Below are positions 26,104 to 34,386 of a stretch of 43,753 bases of DNA, one piece after another. Position 1 is the first letter of the stretch. Every line of letters starts with the position of its first letter. A program made the translations under genes and the position numbers. The notes below the pieces were generated by a model. It did no database searches. It was not told where the DNA came from and was given only the letters and a program-made list of their open reading frames with translations. The stretch spans positions 1 through 43,753 of the forward strand of contig WESA01000021.1 of NCBI GenBank assembly GCA_009768935.1, given 5' to 3'. Source of the DNA: Rectinema subterraneum. Lineage in GTDB: Bacteria; Spirochaetota; Spirochaetia; Treponematales; Rectinemataceae.

Positions 26104-27069
26104 CTACGAGAACAATATCGCGCCCTTCATGTATCCGTCGCGGCGCTCGAGCGCCGTGGTGAAAATCTCTTTCGCCTGCTCAACCGGAGCCCAATGCGTT
26201 ATCAGCTTCTCGTTCGAAAAAGTGCCTGCGATCATAAGATCGATCGTGCGCTGGAAGAGATCGCTAAAATGCGAATTCACTCCCGGCTGGATATTCAAAA
26301 TGCGCCATGCATTGATGTGCCATGCATCGAGATCGAACTCATGCATATGATGGTGCCATGCGAAATTCTCGATAATGGCACCGGTCTTTGCGACGGCAAG
26401 CGCGAGCTGCATCGATGAAGGCTTCCCAGCGGTTTCTATTATTACGTCGAAATGTTTTCGATAATCTTCAGGGATGGCATCCCCTTCGATTTTAACCGTG
26501 CGAGTCACTCCGAATTCGCGAGCTAAGCTAAGCCTTTTTTCATCCACATCGAAGGCGACAACCTCGCGCGCCAGGGTCTTTGCAAGCCCTTGCGCAAAAA
26601 TGAGCCCCATATAGCCAGCCCCGACAAGTGCGACCGAATCACCTGGCTGGATTCCCGCATACACAAGGCCATTTACAATGCAGACAACTGGCTCAACAAC
26701 CCAATACTTGAGCGGTATCGGATTTTCGGGGATAACTGTCGCCTTGTCTTCCGTGCGAATCGCATGGCGAGCCATGAGGGCTCCGCCTGGCGTGCCGATA
26801 GGTACTTCATGGCAGGCAACGCGCTGGCCGACCTTGATCGATGCGACATTGTCGCCAACCTTTATCACTCGCCCCACCCCTTCGTGCCCTGCTGCAAAAG
26901 GATATGGATGGAATTTTCCGAATTTGCCCGCAAATGCAAGTACATCCCAGCTGCACATGCCGCATATTTCCATTTCCACAAGCACTTCATGAGCTTTCGG
27001 CTCCGGGATTTCCATTTTCCTCAGCTCGATCGACCGTTCTCCCAGATACCAGAGCGCTTCTGTCTTCAT
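26104..27069 (-). CDS. Zinc-dependent alcohol/polyol dehydrogenase (MDR superfamily)
   Basis: 321 residues from MKTEALWYLGE, with GAGG upstream; a longer TTG-type extension is rejected. Medium-chain dehydrogenase fold: catalytic-zinc Cys in ICGMCSWDVLAF, GHEGVGRV (His-Glu zinc/active-site pair), and nucleotide loop GAGYMG. The four-cysteine structural zinc lobe is not visible, making it a short MDR. Asp after the second beta strand (VVAFDVDEKR) favours NAD over NADP. It is the last gene of the minus-strand sugar-transport operon, 11 bases after rbsC, so its likely substrate is the imported sugar, sugar alcohol or an early product of it. It ends 20 bases from the tmRNA gene, convergently. Confidence 0.88.
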   Translation of the reverse strand: MKTEALWYLGERSIELRKMEIPEPKAHEVLVEMEICGMCSWDVLAFAGKFGKFHPYPFAAGHEGVGRVIKVGDNVASIKVGQRVACHEVPIGTPGGALMARHAIRTEDKATVIPENPIPLKYWVVEPVVCIVNGLVYAGIQPGDSVALVGAGYMGLIFAQGLAKTLAREVVAFDVDEKRLSLAREFGVTRTVKIEGDAIPEDYRKHFDVIIETAGKPSSMQLALAVAKTGAIIENFAWHHHMHEFDLDAWHINAWRILNIQPGVNSHFSDLFQRTIDLMIAGTFSNEKLITHWAPVEQAKEIFTTALERRDGYMKGAILFS

Positions 27070-27080
27070 TGCATGCCTCC

Positions 27081-28019
27081 TCAATCTTCTTTGGCCCGCA
27101 ATTGATCGAGCCATACTGCGCCGATGATGATGAGCCCTTTCACAACTTGCTGAAAATATGGCGAAATACCCAGCAGATTCATGCCGTTATTGATAACGCC
27201 GATAAGCAGCGAGCCGATGAATGTGCCCCACACACTGCCACGCCCGCCATTCAGGCTCGCTCCGCCAATGACCACCGCAGCGATGACATCCAGTTCGTAG
27301 CCAGTTCCAGCAACAGGCTCGGCGGAATTCAGCCTCGATGTGAGAATAAGCGCGCTGAAACCTGCGGTGGCTCCCGAAATGACGTACACCAACGTCTTGT
27401 AAAAATTCGAATTGATACCCGAAAGCCGCACTGTCTCTTCATTGCCGCCGATCGCATAGGTATACCTGCCCAGTTTTGTCTGCGTGAGTACAATATACGC
27501 GATTATTACTATGACTAAAAAAATAATGATCGGAATCGGCAGCCCAAGGACATAGCCGCCGCCAATCAGGCGGAATGCGGGAGAAAAACCGGAAATGGGA
27601 TAGCCCTTTGTATAGATGAGCGTAAGCCCTCGCGCGATGCTCATCATGCCAAGGGTGACAACAAATGGTGTGATTCTGGCCTTGGTGATGAAAATACCGC
27701 TCGCAAAGCCGCAGGCAATTCCCACACCGAGCGTGGCGATAATAACAAGGATTATTGGATTGCCCGCCTTGAGCATTCCTGCGCAAATTGCTCCCGACAC
27801 GCCAAGAACCGACCCGACTGAAAGATCAATTCCGCCTGTGAGAATGACAAAGGTCATCCCGACTGCCATTATGCCGTAAATCGATGTCTGCCGGATCACA
27901 TTGATTATGTTGTTTACTGTTAAGAACACAGGAGAAAAAATGGAAAGGACAACCAGAATAATGAAAAAGGCAAGAATGATGCCATAATTTTTCAACGTCT
28001 CGACGAATTTTACTTTCAT
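27081..28019 (-). CDS. Sugar ABC transporter permease (RbsC type)
   Basis: 312 residues, eight to ten hydrophobic helices. The BPD_transp_2 family motif FVILTGGIDLSVGSVLGVSGAI is present (about residues 57-78), as is the conserved GGNEETVRLSGIN coupling loop. Partner of the ATPase encoded immediately upstream (4-base overlap, ATGA) and of the binding protein at 29681. The gene symbol rbsC is avoided because ribose is not established as the substrate. Confidence 0.94.
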   Translation of the reverse strand: MKVKFVETLKNYGIILAFFIILVVLSIFSPVFLTVNNIINVIRQTSIYGIMAVGMTFVILTGGIDLSVGSVLGVSGAICAGMLKAGNPIILVIIATLGVGIACGFASGIFITKARITPFVVTLGMMSIARGLTLIYTKGYPISGFSPAFRLIGGGYVLGLPIPIIIFLVIVIIAYIVLTQTKLGRYTYAIGGNEETVRLSGINSNFYKTLVYVISGATAGFSALILTSRLNSAEPVAGTGYELDVIAAVVIGGASLNGGRGSVWGTFIGSLLIGVINNGMNLLGISPYFQQVVKGLIIIGAVWLDQLRAKED

Positions 28020-29551
28020 GATTCAGCTCCTGCCTCAAGCGGTGTTTGTTGGCTGGCGTTCTCCCGAAGGCCAAGCGCATATTCCATTACAGTCTCGCTG
28101 TCTGCTTCATCCCTGCGAAATTCTTTGACAATTCTGCCGCCGAAGACGACCTCGATCCGGTCGCTCATATTGAGGACTTCCGGCAATTCAGAAGAAACCA
28201 TGACCACACCTGCCCCGTCTTTTGCAAGGTTCTGCATCAGTTTATAGATTTCGACCTTCGCACCGACATCGATGCCTCGGGTGGGCTCATCGAAGATGTA
28301 CACTTTGCAATTGTGCAAAAACCATTTCGCGAGAATTACCTTCTGTTGGTTGCCTCCGGACAGATAGCGCACGAGCTGTCTGGCGGAAGGTGTCTTGATA
28401 TTCATTGTCTCGATCATTTTCCCTACAAGGGCGCTCAATTTTTTCTGTTTCAGAAAACCGAAAACGGATTCCTTGTCGAGAATTGTCATCGTGGCATTGT
28501 CCTGAACTGATAAGCCCAGCACGAGCCCCTGGTGTTTTCTCTCCTCTGGAATAAGGCCGATGCCTTTTCTGACTGCATCGCACACACCGCGAATATGTTC
28601 TTCTTTGCCATCGATATAGATTCTGCCAGCATCCTTTTTCATGCGGCCATAGATTGTCTGCATTATTTCGGTGCGGCCGGCGCCGACCAGGCCGGTAAAT
28701 CCGACAATTTCGCCTTTGCGCACGCTGAATGAAACATCAGTACAGTAGCCCTTTTTGCTCAAGCCTTCGATGCGCAGCACCTCTTCGCCGATTGGTATGG
28801 ATATTTTGGGATACTGCTCGGTGAGCGTCCGCCCAACCATATGTTTGATTATCTCGGCGGTAGTGAGTTCGGCCAAGGGTTTTGTCAGTATTTTTTCGCC
28901 GTCTCGCAATATTGTAACACGCTCAGCAACTTTGGGAATTTCTTCCAGCCTGTGAGATATGTAGATGATCGACACTTCGCTTTTCTTGAGATTGTGGATA
29001 ATTTCAAAGAGCTTGTCCACTTCGTTCCCGGTGAGGGGCGCAGTTGGTTCATCCATGACAAGAATATCGGATTTGAGAGAAAGAGCTTTCGCGATTTCCA
29101 CAACTTGCTGATATGCGGGGCTCAGCATGTAAACCTTTGTTCTGGGATTGATATCGACATTGAAGGGCTTAAGAAGCGTATGTACATCGCTGTACATTTT
29201 TTTCCAGTCGATAAAACCCCCGGGAAGCATAGGCTCCCTTCCAATAAAAATATTTTCGGCAACGGAAAGCTGGCGAATAAGATTCAGCTCTTGATAAATA
29301 ACCGACACGCCTGCATTGATCATCGCCTTGATACCGCGCGTCGTAATCTTTTTTCCTTTCAGCCAGATTTCACCTTCGTCTGCGCGATACAGCCCGGACA
29401 ATATCTTCATCAGTGTCGATTTCCCGGCTCCGTTTTCGCCTACCAATGCATGGACCTCTCCTTTTTTGAGATCGAAATCCACGGATTTCAAGGCCTGGAC
29501 TCCCGGAAAAGACTTGCTTATGCCCTTCATGGAAAGCACAATGTCATCCAT
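28016..29551 (-). CDS. Sugar ABC transporter ATPase, double-domain (RbsA/MglA type)
   Basis: 511 residues with two ABC modules. Module 1: Walker A GENGAGKST, Walker B ILVMDEPTAPL, and a signature written LSPAYQQVVEIAKAL instead of the usual LSxGQQQ, a mild deviation. Module 2: degenerate Walker A GLVGAGRTE (normal for this family), signature LSGGNQQKVILAKW, Walker B VYIFDEPTRGIDVG. Fused double ATPases serve CUT2-family importers of monosaccharides such as ribose, xylose and galactose. A terminator-like hairpin separates it from the binding-protein gene, so it is probably made in smaller amount than that protein. Confidence 0.95.
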   Translation of the reverse strand: MDDIVLSMKGISKSFPGVQALKSVDFDLKKGEVHALVGENGAGKSTLMKILSGLYRADEGEIWLKGKKITTRGIKAMINAGVSVIYQELNLIRQLSVAENIFIGREPMLPGGFIDWKKMYSDVHTLLKPFNVDINPRTKVYMLSPAYQQVVEIAKALSLKSDILVMDEPTAPLTGNEVDKLFEIIHNLKKSEVSIIYISHRLEEIPKVAERVTILRDGEKILTKPLAELTTAEIIKHMVGRTLTEQYPKISIPIGEEVLRIEGLSKKGYCTDVSFSVRKGEIVGFTGLVGAGRTEIMQTIYGRMKKDAGRIYIDGKEEHIRGVCDAVRKGIGLIPEERKHQGLVLGLSVQDNATMTILDKESVFGFLKQKKLSALVGKMIETMNIKTPSARQLVRYLSGGNQQKVILAKWFLHNCKVYIFDEPTRGIDVGAKVEIYKLMQNLAKDGAGVVMVSSELPEVLNMSDRIEVVFGGRIVKEFRRDEADSETVMEYALGLRENASQQTPLEAGAES

Positions 29552-29578
29552 ATGTTCGCCTTTTGCTCGCGATTTTAG

Positions 29579-29606
29579 AAAAAGGGCCGGCCTGTTCAGC
29601 CGGCCC
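29579..29606 (-). terminator. Intercistronic terminator/attenuator between binding-protein and ATPase genes
   Basis: On the minus strand GGGCCGGC (29599-29606) and GCCGGCCC (29584-29591) form a perfect 8-base GC stem with a 7-base loop, followed by TTTTT (29579-29583). It lies after the binding-protein stop and about 30 bases before the ATPase start. Partial termination would raise binding protein over membrane components. Confidence 0.85.
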
Positions 29607-29680
29607 TCCAGAGAGGCTTCGTATGCAATTTCTCAGGCGCCTCTCGATCAGCCGCTCATTCCGAAATTGCCGTCATGTCC

Positions 29681-30574
29681 TTATTTGGTTACGGGCAGAG
29701 GGCTGATAAATACCACTTTCTGCGGCGGATTCACATTATTCTTGATCTTGTTGACAAGCGCTTCCAGTGCCATCGCGGCCTGTTTGCCGGGGAACTGGTC
29801 GATCGTCGCATTCAGTTTGCCTTCTTTCATATAGGTGAAGGCATCGGTCGTCGCATCGAATCCAATCGTAACCTTTGTTGCCGGCTTAATGCCTGCTGCA
29901 AGCATTGCCTCGATCGCACCGATGATCATCTCGTCGTTCGCACCGAATACGGCGTCGAATTTTGGATACACCTGCATGAGGTTTTCCATTACGGACTGCG
30001 CTTTGGAGCGGGTGAAATCCGCGGTCTGGGAGACAAGGATCTTGACATTCGAAGCCTTCATCACCTCGTCGAACCCTTTCTTGCGGTCGATTGCAGCGGA
30101 TGATCCCGGTGTCCCTTCGAGCTCGATGACAGTTCCCTTGTTGCCGAGTTTTTCGATAATGAACCGGGCTGCTGCGCGGCCGCCTTCCACATTGTCGGCG
30201 CCCACATGGATGAGAACTTTGTCTGTGTTCGCTTTGCGGTCTACAGTGGCGACAGGAATACCAGCTTTCACCGCGGCTTCAATCGCCGGAACAAGAGAAT
30301 CCTCTGTCATTGGCGATATGAGAATTCCATCGACCTTCTGGGAAATGAATGTTTCTATGGCTGCCATTTGCTTGTCCGAAGCATTCTGCGCATCGATAAA
30401 GTTTATCTTTACGCCGAGCTTTGCGGCAGCTGCTTCAGCTTCCTGCTTCATGGTGACGAAGAACGGGAACTGAAGGCCAGGGACTGTCATGCCTATGACA
30501 ATCTGCTTCTGCGCAAAAACAGAAACAGGAACCAAGGCGATGACCACCAGCGCGACAAGAATAACCTTTTTCAT
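29681..30574 (-). CDS. Periplasmic sugar-binding protein (RbsB type)
   Basis: 297 residues from MKKVILVALV, preceded by AGGAGG; the upstream in-frame extension has no signal character. The signal peptide ends VSVFA/QKQ with no lipobox Cys, so it is a free periplasmic protein. Two-lobed type I binding fold: IVIGMTVPGLQFPFFVTMKQ, then VDGILISPMTEDSLVPAI, TVDRKAN, EGTPGSSAAIDRKKGFDE, and FGANDEMIIGAIEAM in the second lobe. This is the ribose/galactose/autoinducer-2 class; the ligand cannot be read from sequence. First gene of the leftward operon; consensus-like promoter upstream. Confidence 0.94.
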   Translation of the reverse strand: MKKVILVALVVIALVPVSVFAQKQIVIGMTVPGLQFPFFVTMKQEAEAAAAKLGVKINFIDAQNASDKQMAAIETFISQKVDGILISPMTEDSLVPAIEAAVKAGIPVATVDRKANTDKVLIHVGADNVEGGRAAARFIIEKLGNKGTVIELEGTPGSSAAIDRKKGFDEVMKASNVKILVSQTADFTRSKAQSVMENLMQVYPKFDAVFGANDEMIIGAIEAMLAAGIKPATKVTIGFDATTDAFTYMKEGKLNATIDQFPGKQAAMALEALVNKIKNNVNPPQKVVFISPLPVTK

Positions 30575-30615
30575 TGTAGCCTCCTGTTTAGAAAAGGTTT
30601 GCATTCTGCAATCAT

Positions 30616-30644
30616 ATTATCAGGCGATTCTGTCCTGTTGTCAA
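30616..30644 (-). promoter_or_regulatory. Promoter of the sugar transport operon
   Basis: On the minus strand TTGACA (30639-30644, perfect), 17 bases, GATAAT (30616-30621). It ends about 40 bases before the binding-protein ATG. Operator copy 1 is upstream of its -35. Confidence 0.72.
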
Positions 30645-30674
30645 CAAGAAAGCGCAATTTTTTTCATGAAATCA

Positions 30675-30692
30675 TTTGTGCAATCGATTGCA
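30675..30692. promoter_or_regulatory. LacI-family operator copy 1
   Basis: TGCAATCGATTGCA (30679-30692) is a perfect 14-base palindrome with the central CG typical of LacI-family sites. It shares TTTGTGCAATCG with copy 2 at 30807-30818. Its position, about 35 bases upstream of the transport promoter, suggests action by looping with copy 2 or a second role as an activator site. Confidence 0.72.
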
Positions 30693-30779
30693 AGAAAAAG
30701 ATACATAGTTGCCAACTATCCGCATGATATTGAAATTTTTATTTATATAATATGAAATTATTTAATCTTCTGTTCGACC

Positions 30780-30808
30780 TTGACAACTTGCTAAAAGTGC
30801 GATATCGT
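30780..30808 (+). promoter_or_regulatory. Promoter of the lacI-type regulator operon
   Basis: TTGACA (30780-30785), 17 bases, TATCGT (30803-30808), about 36 bases before the regulator ATG. Operator copy 2 begins immediately after the -10. Confidence 0.6.
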
Positions 30809-30825
30809 TTGTGCAATCGTTATCA
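30807..30825. promoter_or_regulatory. LacI-family operator copy 2 (autoregulatory site)
   Basis: TTTGTGCAATCG repeats the sequence of copy 1, followed by TTATCA so that the right half-site is imperfect. It covers the expected transcription start of the regulator operon, so binding should repress the regulator and the catabolic genes behind it. Confidence 0.65.
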
Positions 30826-30843
30826 TGAATCGGGGCTGACCAT

Positions 30844-31893
30844 ATGCCGTCGTTAAAAGATGTCGCAAGGCTGGCAGGTGTATCGACATCCACCGTATCG
30901 CGGGCAATCAACGGAACTATTCCTGTGTCCGAAGAGACTCGCCTGAGAGTCGAAAAAGCAGTCCGCGACATGGGCTACAAACCCAACCTGGTCGCGCAAA
31001 GCCTGCGAATCAAAAGTACGAGGCTCCTCGGGCTTGTTGTGCCGGAAATGCAGCATGAAACCTTTATTTCCTTCATCCGCTTTACTGAAGAAGCCGCTGA
31101 GGCAAAAGGCTACAATCTCATAATCGGCTCGACTAATTCCGACCCCGACCGGGAAGAGCGGTTCATCGAGAACCTCATCCGGCGCAATATCGATGGCATC
31201 ATATTCTCCCGCGTTTCCGACAAGAGCCATGTGCTCAAGATTCTCGACAGGACAAAAATTCCGGTCGTCATTATCGACCGCACACTCGAAAGAGAAGATA
31301 TTCCATCTGTAGTTATGGACAATTACGAAAGCGGCAAGCTGGTTGCAGAGCATCTGCTCTCGCTCGGCCACCGGGCTTTCGCATGCATTACCGGCCCGCT
31401 CGACATTGCGATAAATCGCGACAGGCTTGCCGGTTTTCGGGATACTGTGCTGGCAGGTGGCGGGACTCTGGAAGACAAGTGTATCTACGAGGGCAATTTC
31501 AAGTTCGAATCGGGCAAAAAAGGTATTGCGTATCTTCTCGACACGGGAGCACGATTCACTGCGCTGTGGGCTCAGAATGACTATATGGCAGTTGGCGTGC
31601 TCAACCTGCTTTCTGATCGCGGCATAGCGGTTCCTGGCGAGATTTCCGTCGCCGGGCTCGACAATATCCAGCAATCGTGGATGATGCGACCATCGCTGAC
31701 CACTGTAGCTCAACCCTTCCGCGAAATGTGCACGCATGCGGTCGATATCATAATCGATCGAGCTGGCAGGGAAGATGACAATAGAGAAAAAATCCGGGTA
31801 ATGCTCAAGCCGGAACTCATCGTTCGGGAAACAACGGCAAGACCGCCAGAAGGCAGCTTTGCCGCCGAAAGAAAAGAAGTTGAAAGAAAATAA
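30844..31893 (+). CDS. LacI-family transcriptional regulator of the sugar locus
   Basis: 349 residues. N-terminal helix-turn-helix PSLKDVARLAGVSTSTVSRAIN (2-23) and hinge-helix region with YKPNLVAQSLR, then a periplasmic-binding-protein-like effector domain (about 60-335) with SLGHRAFACITGP and AGLDNIQQSWMMRPSLTTV. Divergent from the transporter operon and first in the catabolic operon (25 bases to the next gene). Two operator copies in the intergenic region fit autoregulation and control of both operons. The inducer is probably the transported sugar or its phosphorylated product. Confidence 0.95.
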   Translation: MPSLKDVARLAGVSTSTVSRAINGTIPVSEETRLRVEKAVRDMGYKPNLVAQSLRIKSTRLLGLVVPEMQHETFISFIRFTEEAAEAKGYNLIIGSTNSDPDREERFIENLIRRNIDGIIFSRVSDKSHVLKILDRTKIPVVIIDRTLEREDIPSVVMDNYESGKLVAEHLLSLGHRAFACITGPLDIAINRDRLAGFRDTVLAGGGTLEDKCIYEGNFKFESGKKGIAYLLDTGARFTALWAQNDYMAVGVLNLLSDRGIAVPGEISVAGLDNIQQSWMMRPSLTTVAQPFREMCTHAVDIIIDRAGREDDNREKIRVMLKPELIVRETTARPPEGSFAAERKEVERK

Positions 31894-31918
31894 TAAGAAC
31901 TGCACAGGAGGCTATTCT

Positions 31919-33112
31919 ATGGCACATGAAAAACAGCTCGTCGAAAAAGCCTTGAATGAAGGCAATGGCGTATTCAGGCTCGAGCCCGCATGGGTTCCGC
32001 GCTCGTTCTGCATCCCCGGCAGGCGCCTCAAACTGCATCCAAATGATTATTATGCGTATGGCGCAAACCGCGGCGGCATCGATGAACGCTGGTTCGCTTC
32101 GACTACCAAAGCGGACAACGGCCCTTTGACAACCCCATTCGAAGGCCTTTCGTTTATCTGGGTGGATGAAAAGCAGCATGTGCTCCTGAAAGATGCGATC
32201 GAGCTCGCTGGACGCGAAATCCTGGGGGATGCTGTCATGAAAAAGCATGGCGGATGGCGCGCGTATTCGAAATTTTTCGACAATCAGGAACCTCTGCCCC
32301 ACCATGTGCACCACACCGACAAAATGGCCGCAAATATAGGCCAGATGGGAAAGCCCGAATCCTACTATTTCCCGAAGCAGCTCAACAATCACGGTGGATG
32401 GTTCCCCTATACCTTCTTCGGCCTCAACCCGGGCACGACCAGGGAACAGATCAAGCAATGCCTCGCTGACTGGGAGAAAAAGGACAACAATATCCTCGCG
32501 CTCTCGCGGGCTTACCTGCTGCAGCCCGGCACTGGTTGGGATGTACCGCCCGGAATCCTGCACGCACCTGGCTCCCTGCTCACCTATGAACCACAGCGCG
32601 CTTCTGATGTATTTGCGATGTTCCAGAATATCGTATGGAATTCCTACACACCCAAAGAGCTTTTGCAGAAGGATATTCCCGAGGACAAAAAAGACGACCT
32701 CGACTACTATGTAGAGCTTCTGGACTGGGAACTCAACACCGATCCGCTCTTCTACGAGCATCGCTTCATGCCGCCCAAACCCGCCAAGCCTTTGGAAGAC
32801 ATGCGCGCGGAAGGTTATGAGGAGCACGACATTGTCTACAAGTCCGAATATTTTTCGGCCAAAGAATTGACCATTCTTCCGGGGCGCTCGGCGCTCATCA
32901 AGGACAAGGGCCCATACGGTGCCATAGTCATTCAGGGACACGGGAAATTCGGCTCGCTCGACATCGAGTCGCCGGCCATGATCCGCTTCGGCCAGATGAC
33001 ACATGACGAGCTCTTTGTCACGGAGCGCGCGGCGCGTGAAGGGGTGCTGATTACCAACACAAGCGACACTGACGACCTCGTCATGCTCAAGCACTTCGGG
33101 CCCGAGGCTTAA
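31919..33112 (+). CDS. Cupin protein, phosphomannose-isomerase-like (putative sugar isomerase)
   Basis: 397 residues from MAHEKQLVEK behind AGGAGG. The central cupin has a metal site like that of type I phosphomannose isomerase: PLPHHVHHTDK with His 128-132, Glu148 (KPESYYF) and His215 (PPGILHAPG). A second barrel-like region with GPYGAIVIQGHGKFGS lies near the C-terminus. Length and motifs match uncharacterised cupin proteins that accompany carbohydrate operons; I do not know a member with proven activity. The likely role is aldose-ketose isomerisation of the imported sugar or its phosphate. It lies between lacI and an epimerase-like gene. Confidence 0.7.
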   Translation: MAHEKQLVEKALNEGNGVFRLEPAWVPRSFCIPGRRLKLHPNDYYAYGANRGGIDERWFASTTKADNGPLTTPFEGLSFIWVDEKQHVLLKDAIELAGREILGDAVMKKHGGWRAYSKFFDNQEPLPHHVHHTDKMAANIGQMGKPESYYFPKQLNNHGGWFPYTFFGLNPGTTREQIKQCLADWEKKDNNILALSRAYLLQPGTGWDVPPGILHAPGSLLTYEPQRASDVFAMFQNIVWNSYTPKELLQKDIPEDKKDDLDYYVELLDWELNTDPLFYEHRFMPPKPAKPLEDMRAEGYEEHDIVYKSEYFSAKELTILPGRSALIKDKGPYGAIVIQGHGKFGSLDIESPAMIRFGQMTHDELFVTERAAREGVLITNTSDTDDLVMLKHFGPEA

Positions 33113-33132
33113 GGCTTGAAGAAGGAGGCGCC

Positions 33133-34386
33133 ATGATGCATACCGCGGCGGATGTCGAACGCATAGCATATTTTGGCCGGAATTCTGTTCTGCTCAGCAA
33201 TGAAAAGGTACGCGCGATCGTCGATGATCTTGGCGGCATGATGCCAGAATTCAGTCTTAAAAAAGGGAAAGGCGCAGTGAACGCGCACTGGATACCAGAT
33301 TTTCGCGGCAATTCTGGGCTGCCCTGGTCCTCGCACGAGCATGGGCAATACTGGAAAGCAAACATTCTCTATATTCTGGCTGGCGACTTCCCCTGCAGCC
33401 CGAATTTTGGCCCCGATTGCACAGTGGATGGCGTCGGGCTTCCTGCCCATGGCTGGACAGCGAATGAGCGATGGAATTTAGCGTCTTCAGGCGCCATACA
33501 GGATGGCAATGCTGCGTATGCAAAATTCACGCTCGAAAGCCCGGATGTGCGTATGCCGCTTTCCTACACAAAATACGATGTCGTGCAGGCAGGAAAACCG
33601 GCATACTACAGCGCCATGACCATAGAGAACCATGGCGATGCTCCCGTCTCCATAAACCTTGCTCGGCACAACACGCTGGGCTCGCCCTTCCTCCAGGCTG
33701 GCTGCCGCATCTATGTGAGTGCTGAGCGTTGTATGACCGCACCAAAGGGCACCGAATTCGACGACACTGGCAGGCTTGCGCAGGGCGCTGAGTTCGACAG
33801 CCTGCTCAAGGCGCCAGGCCGCGACGGCAAACCGGTCGACCTGAGCATTGTCCCGGGCATGATCGGGTATACCGATTTCGTGACTGGTGCAATCCCTGCA
33901 CACAAGGCGCTGGGCTGGAGCTGTGTCGTCAATCCGGTTCTGAAGCTCGCCTATGTAACATTTTTCCCTGGGCCACGAGGGCTGCCAAACGATGAAATCG
34001 CGCTCGGCTTCAACGACCTCTGGATGCAGTACGGCGGGCGCAATTTTACACCGTGGGCTTTGCACGAAGGCGGTGCAGATCGGACATTCTGTCTCGGCAC
34101 AGAGAACGCCGTCGGGGCTTTTGCCAATGGCCTTGCGTATTCCCGCGCGCATCCCGAATTGCTCGGGACGCCAACAATGGTGACCATCCCGGCAAAAAGC
34201 GCACGTACGCTCAACTACGGAACCGCGCTTGTCGAACTGGAAGATGCATTGGCTGCCGAGGCCATAACCGATATAGAAGCGGAAGGCGACATGCTTGTGC
34301 TCAAAACCGCGAGGACCTACCAGCGGGTGTCGCTCGATGCCTCGTTCTCCGGGCTGCGAGAACTCGTATCGCGCCTGCTGAAATGA
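33133..34386 (+). CDS. Aldose 1-epimerase-like protein (galactose mutarotase fold, DUF4432-like)
   Basis: 417 residues. The start is ATG 33133 or 33136, with AGGAGG at 33123-33128; the second has the better spacing. All-beta mutarotase-like protein: TVDGVGLPAHGWTANERWNL around H106 (candidate catalytic His) and NLARHNTLGSPFL carrying a second conserved His. Classical mutarotases interconvert alpha and beta anomers; this branch is uncharacterised in biochemical terms. It is 20 bases after the cupin gene, and the next gene starts within its stop (ATGA). Inferred role: anomer or epimer conversion of the operon's sugar. Confidence 0.75.
   Translation: MMHTAADVERIAYFGRNSVLLSNEKVRAIVDDLGGMMPEFSLKKGKGAVNAHWIPDFRGNSGLPWSSHEHGQYWKANILYILAGDFPCSPNFGPDCTVDGVGLPAHGWTANERWNLASSGAIQDGNAAYAKFTLESPDVRMPLSYTKYDVVQAGKPAYYSAMTIENHGDAPVSINLARHNTLGSPFLQAGCRIYVSAERCMTAPKGTEFDDTGRLAQGAEFDSLLKAPGRDGKPVDLSIVPGMIGYTDFVTGAIPAHKALGWSCVVNPVLKLAYVTFFPGPRGLPNDEIALGFNDLWMQYGGRNFTPWALHEGGADRTFCLGTENAVGAFANGLAYSRAHPELLGTPTMVTIPAKSARTLNYGTALVELEDALAAEAITDIEAEGDMLVLKTARTYQRVSLDASFSGLRELVSRLLK

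Noticed and set aside
29584..29606. Operator for the sugar regulator
   Set aside because: The perfect GC palindrome resembles an operator, but its T-run and intercistronic position fit a terminator better, and it lacks the TGCAATCG core.
31817..33169. 450-codon minus-strand frame opposite the cupin gene
   Set aside because: No start signal and no recognisable motif; the plus-strand cupin has an AGGAGG site, metal motif and operon spacing.
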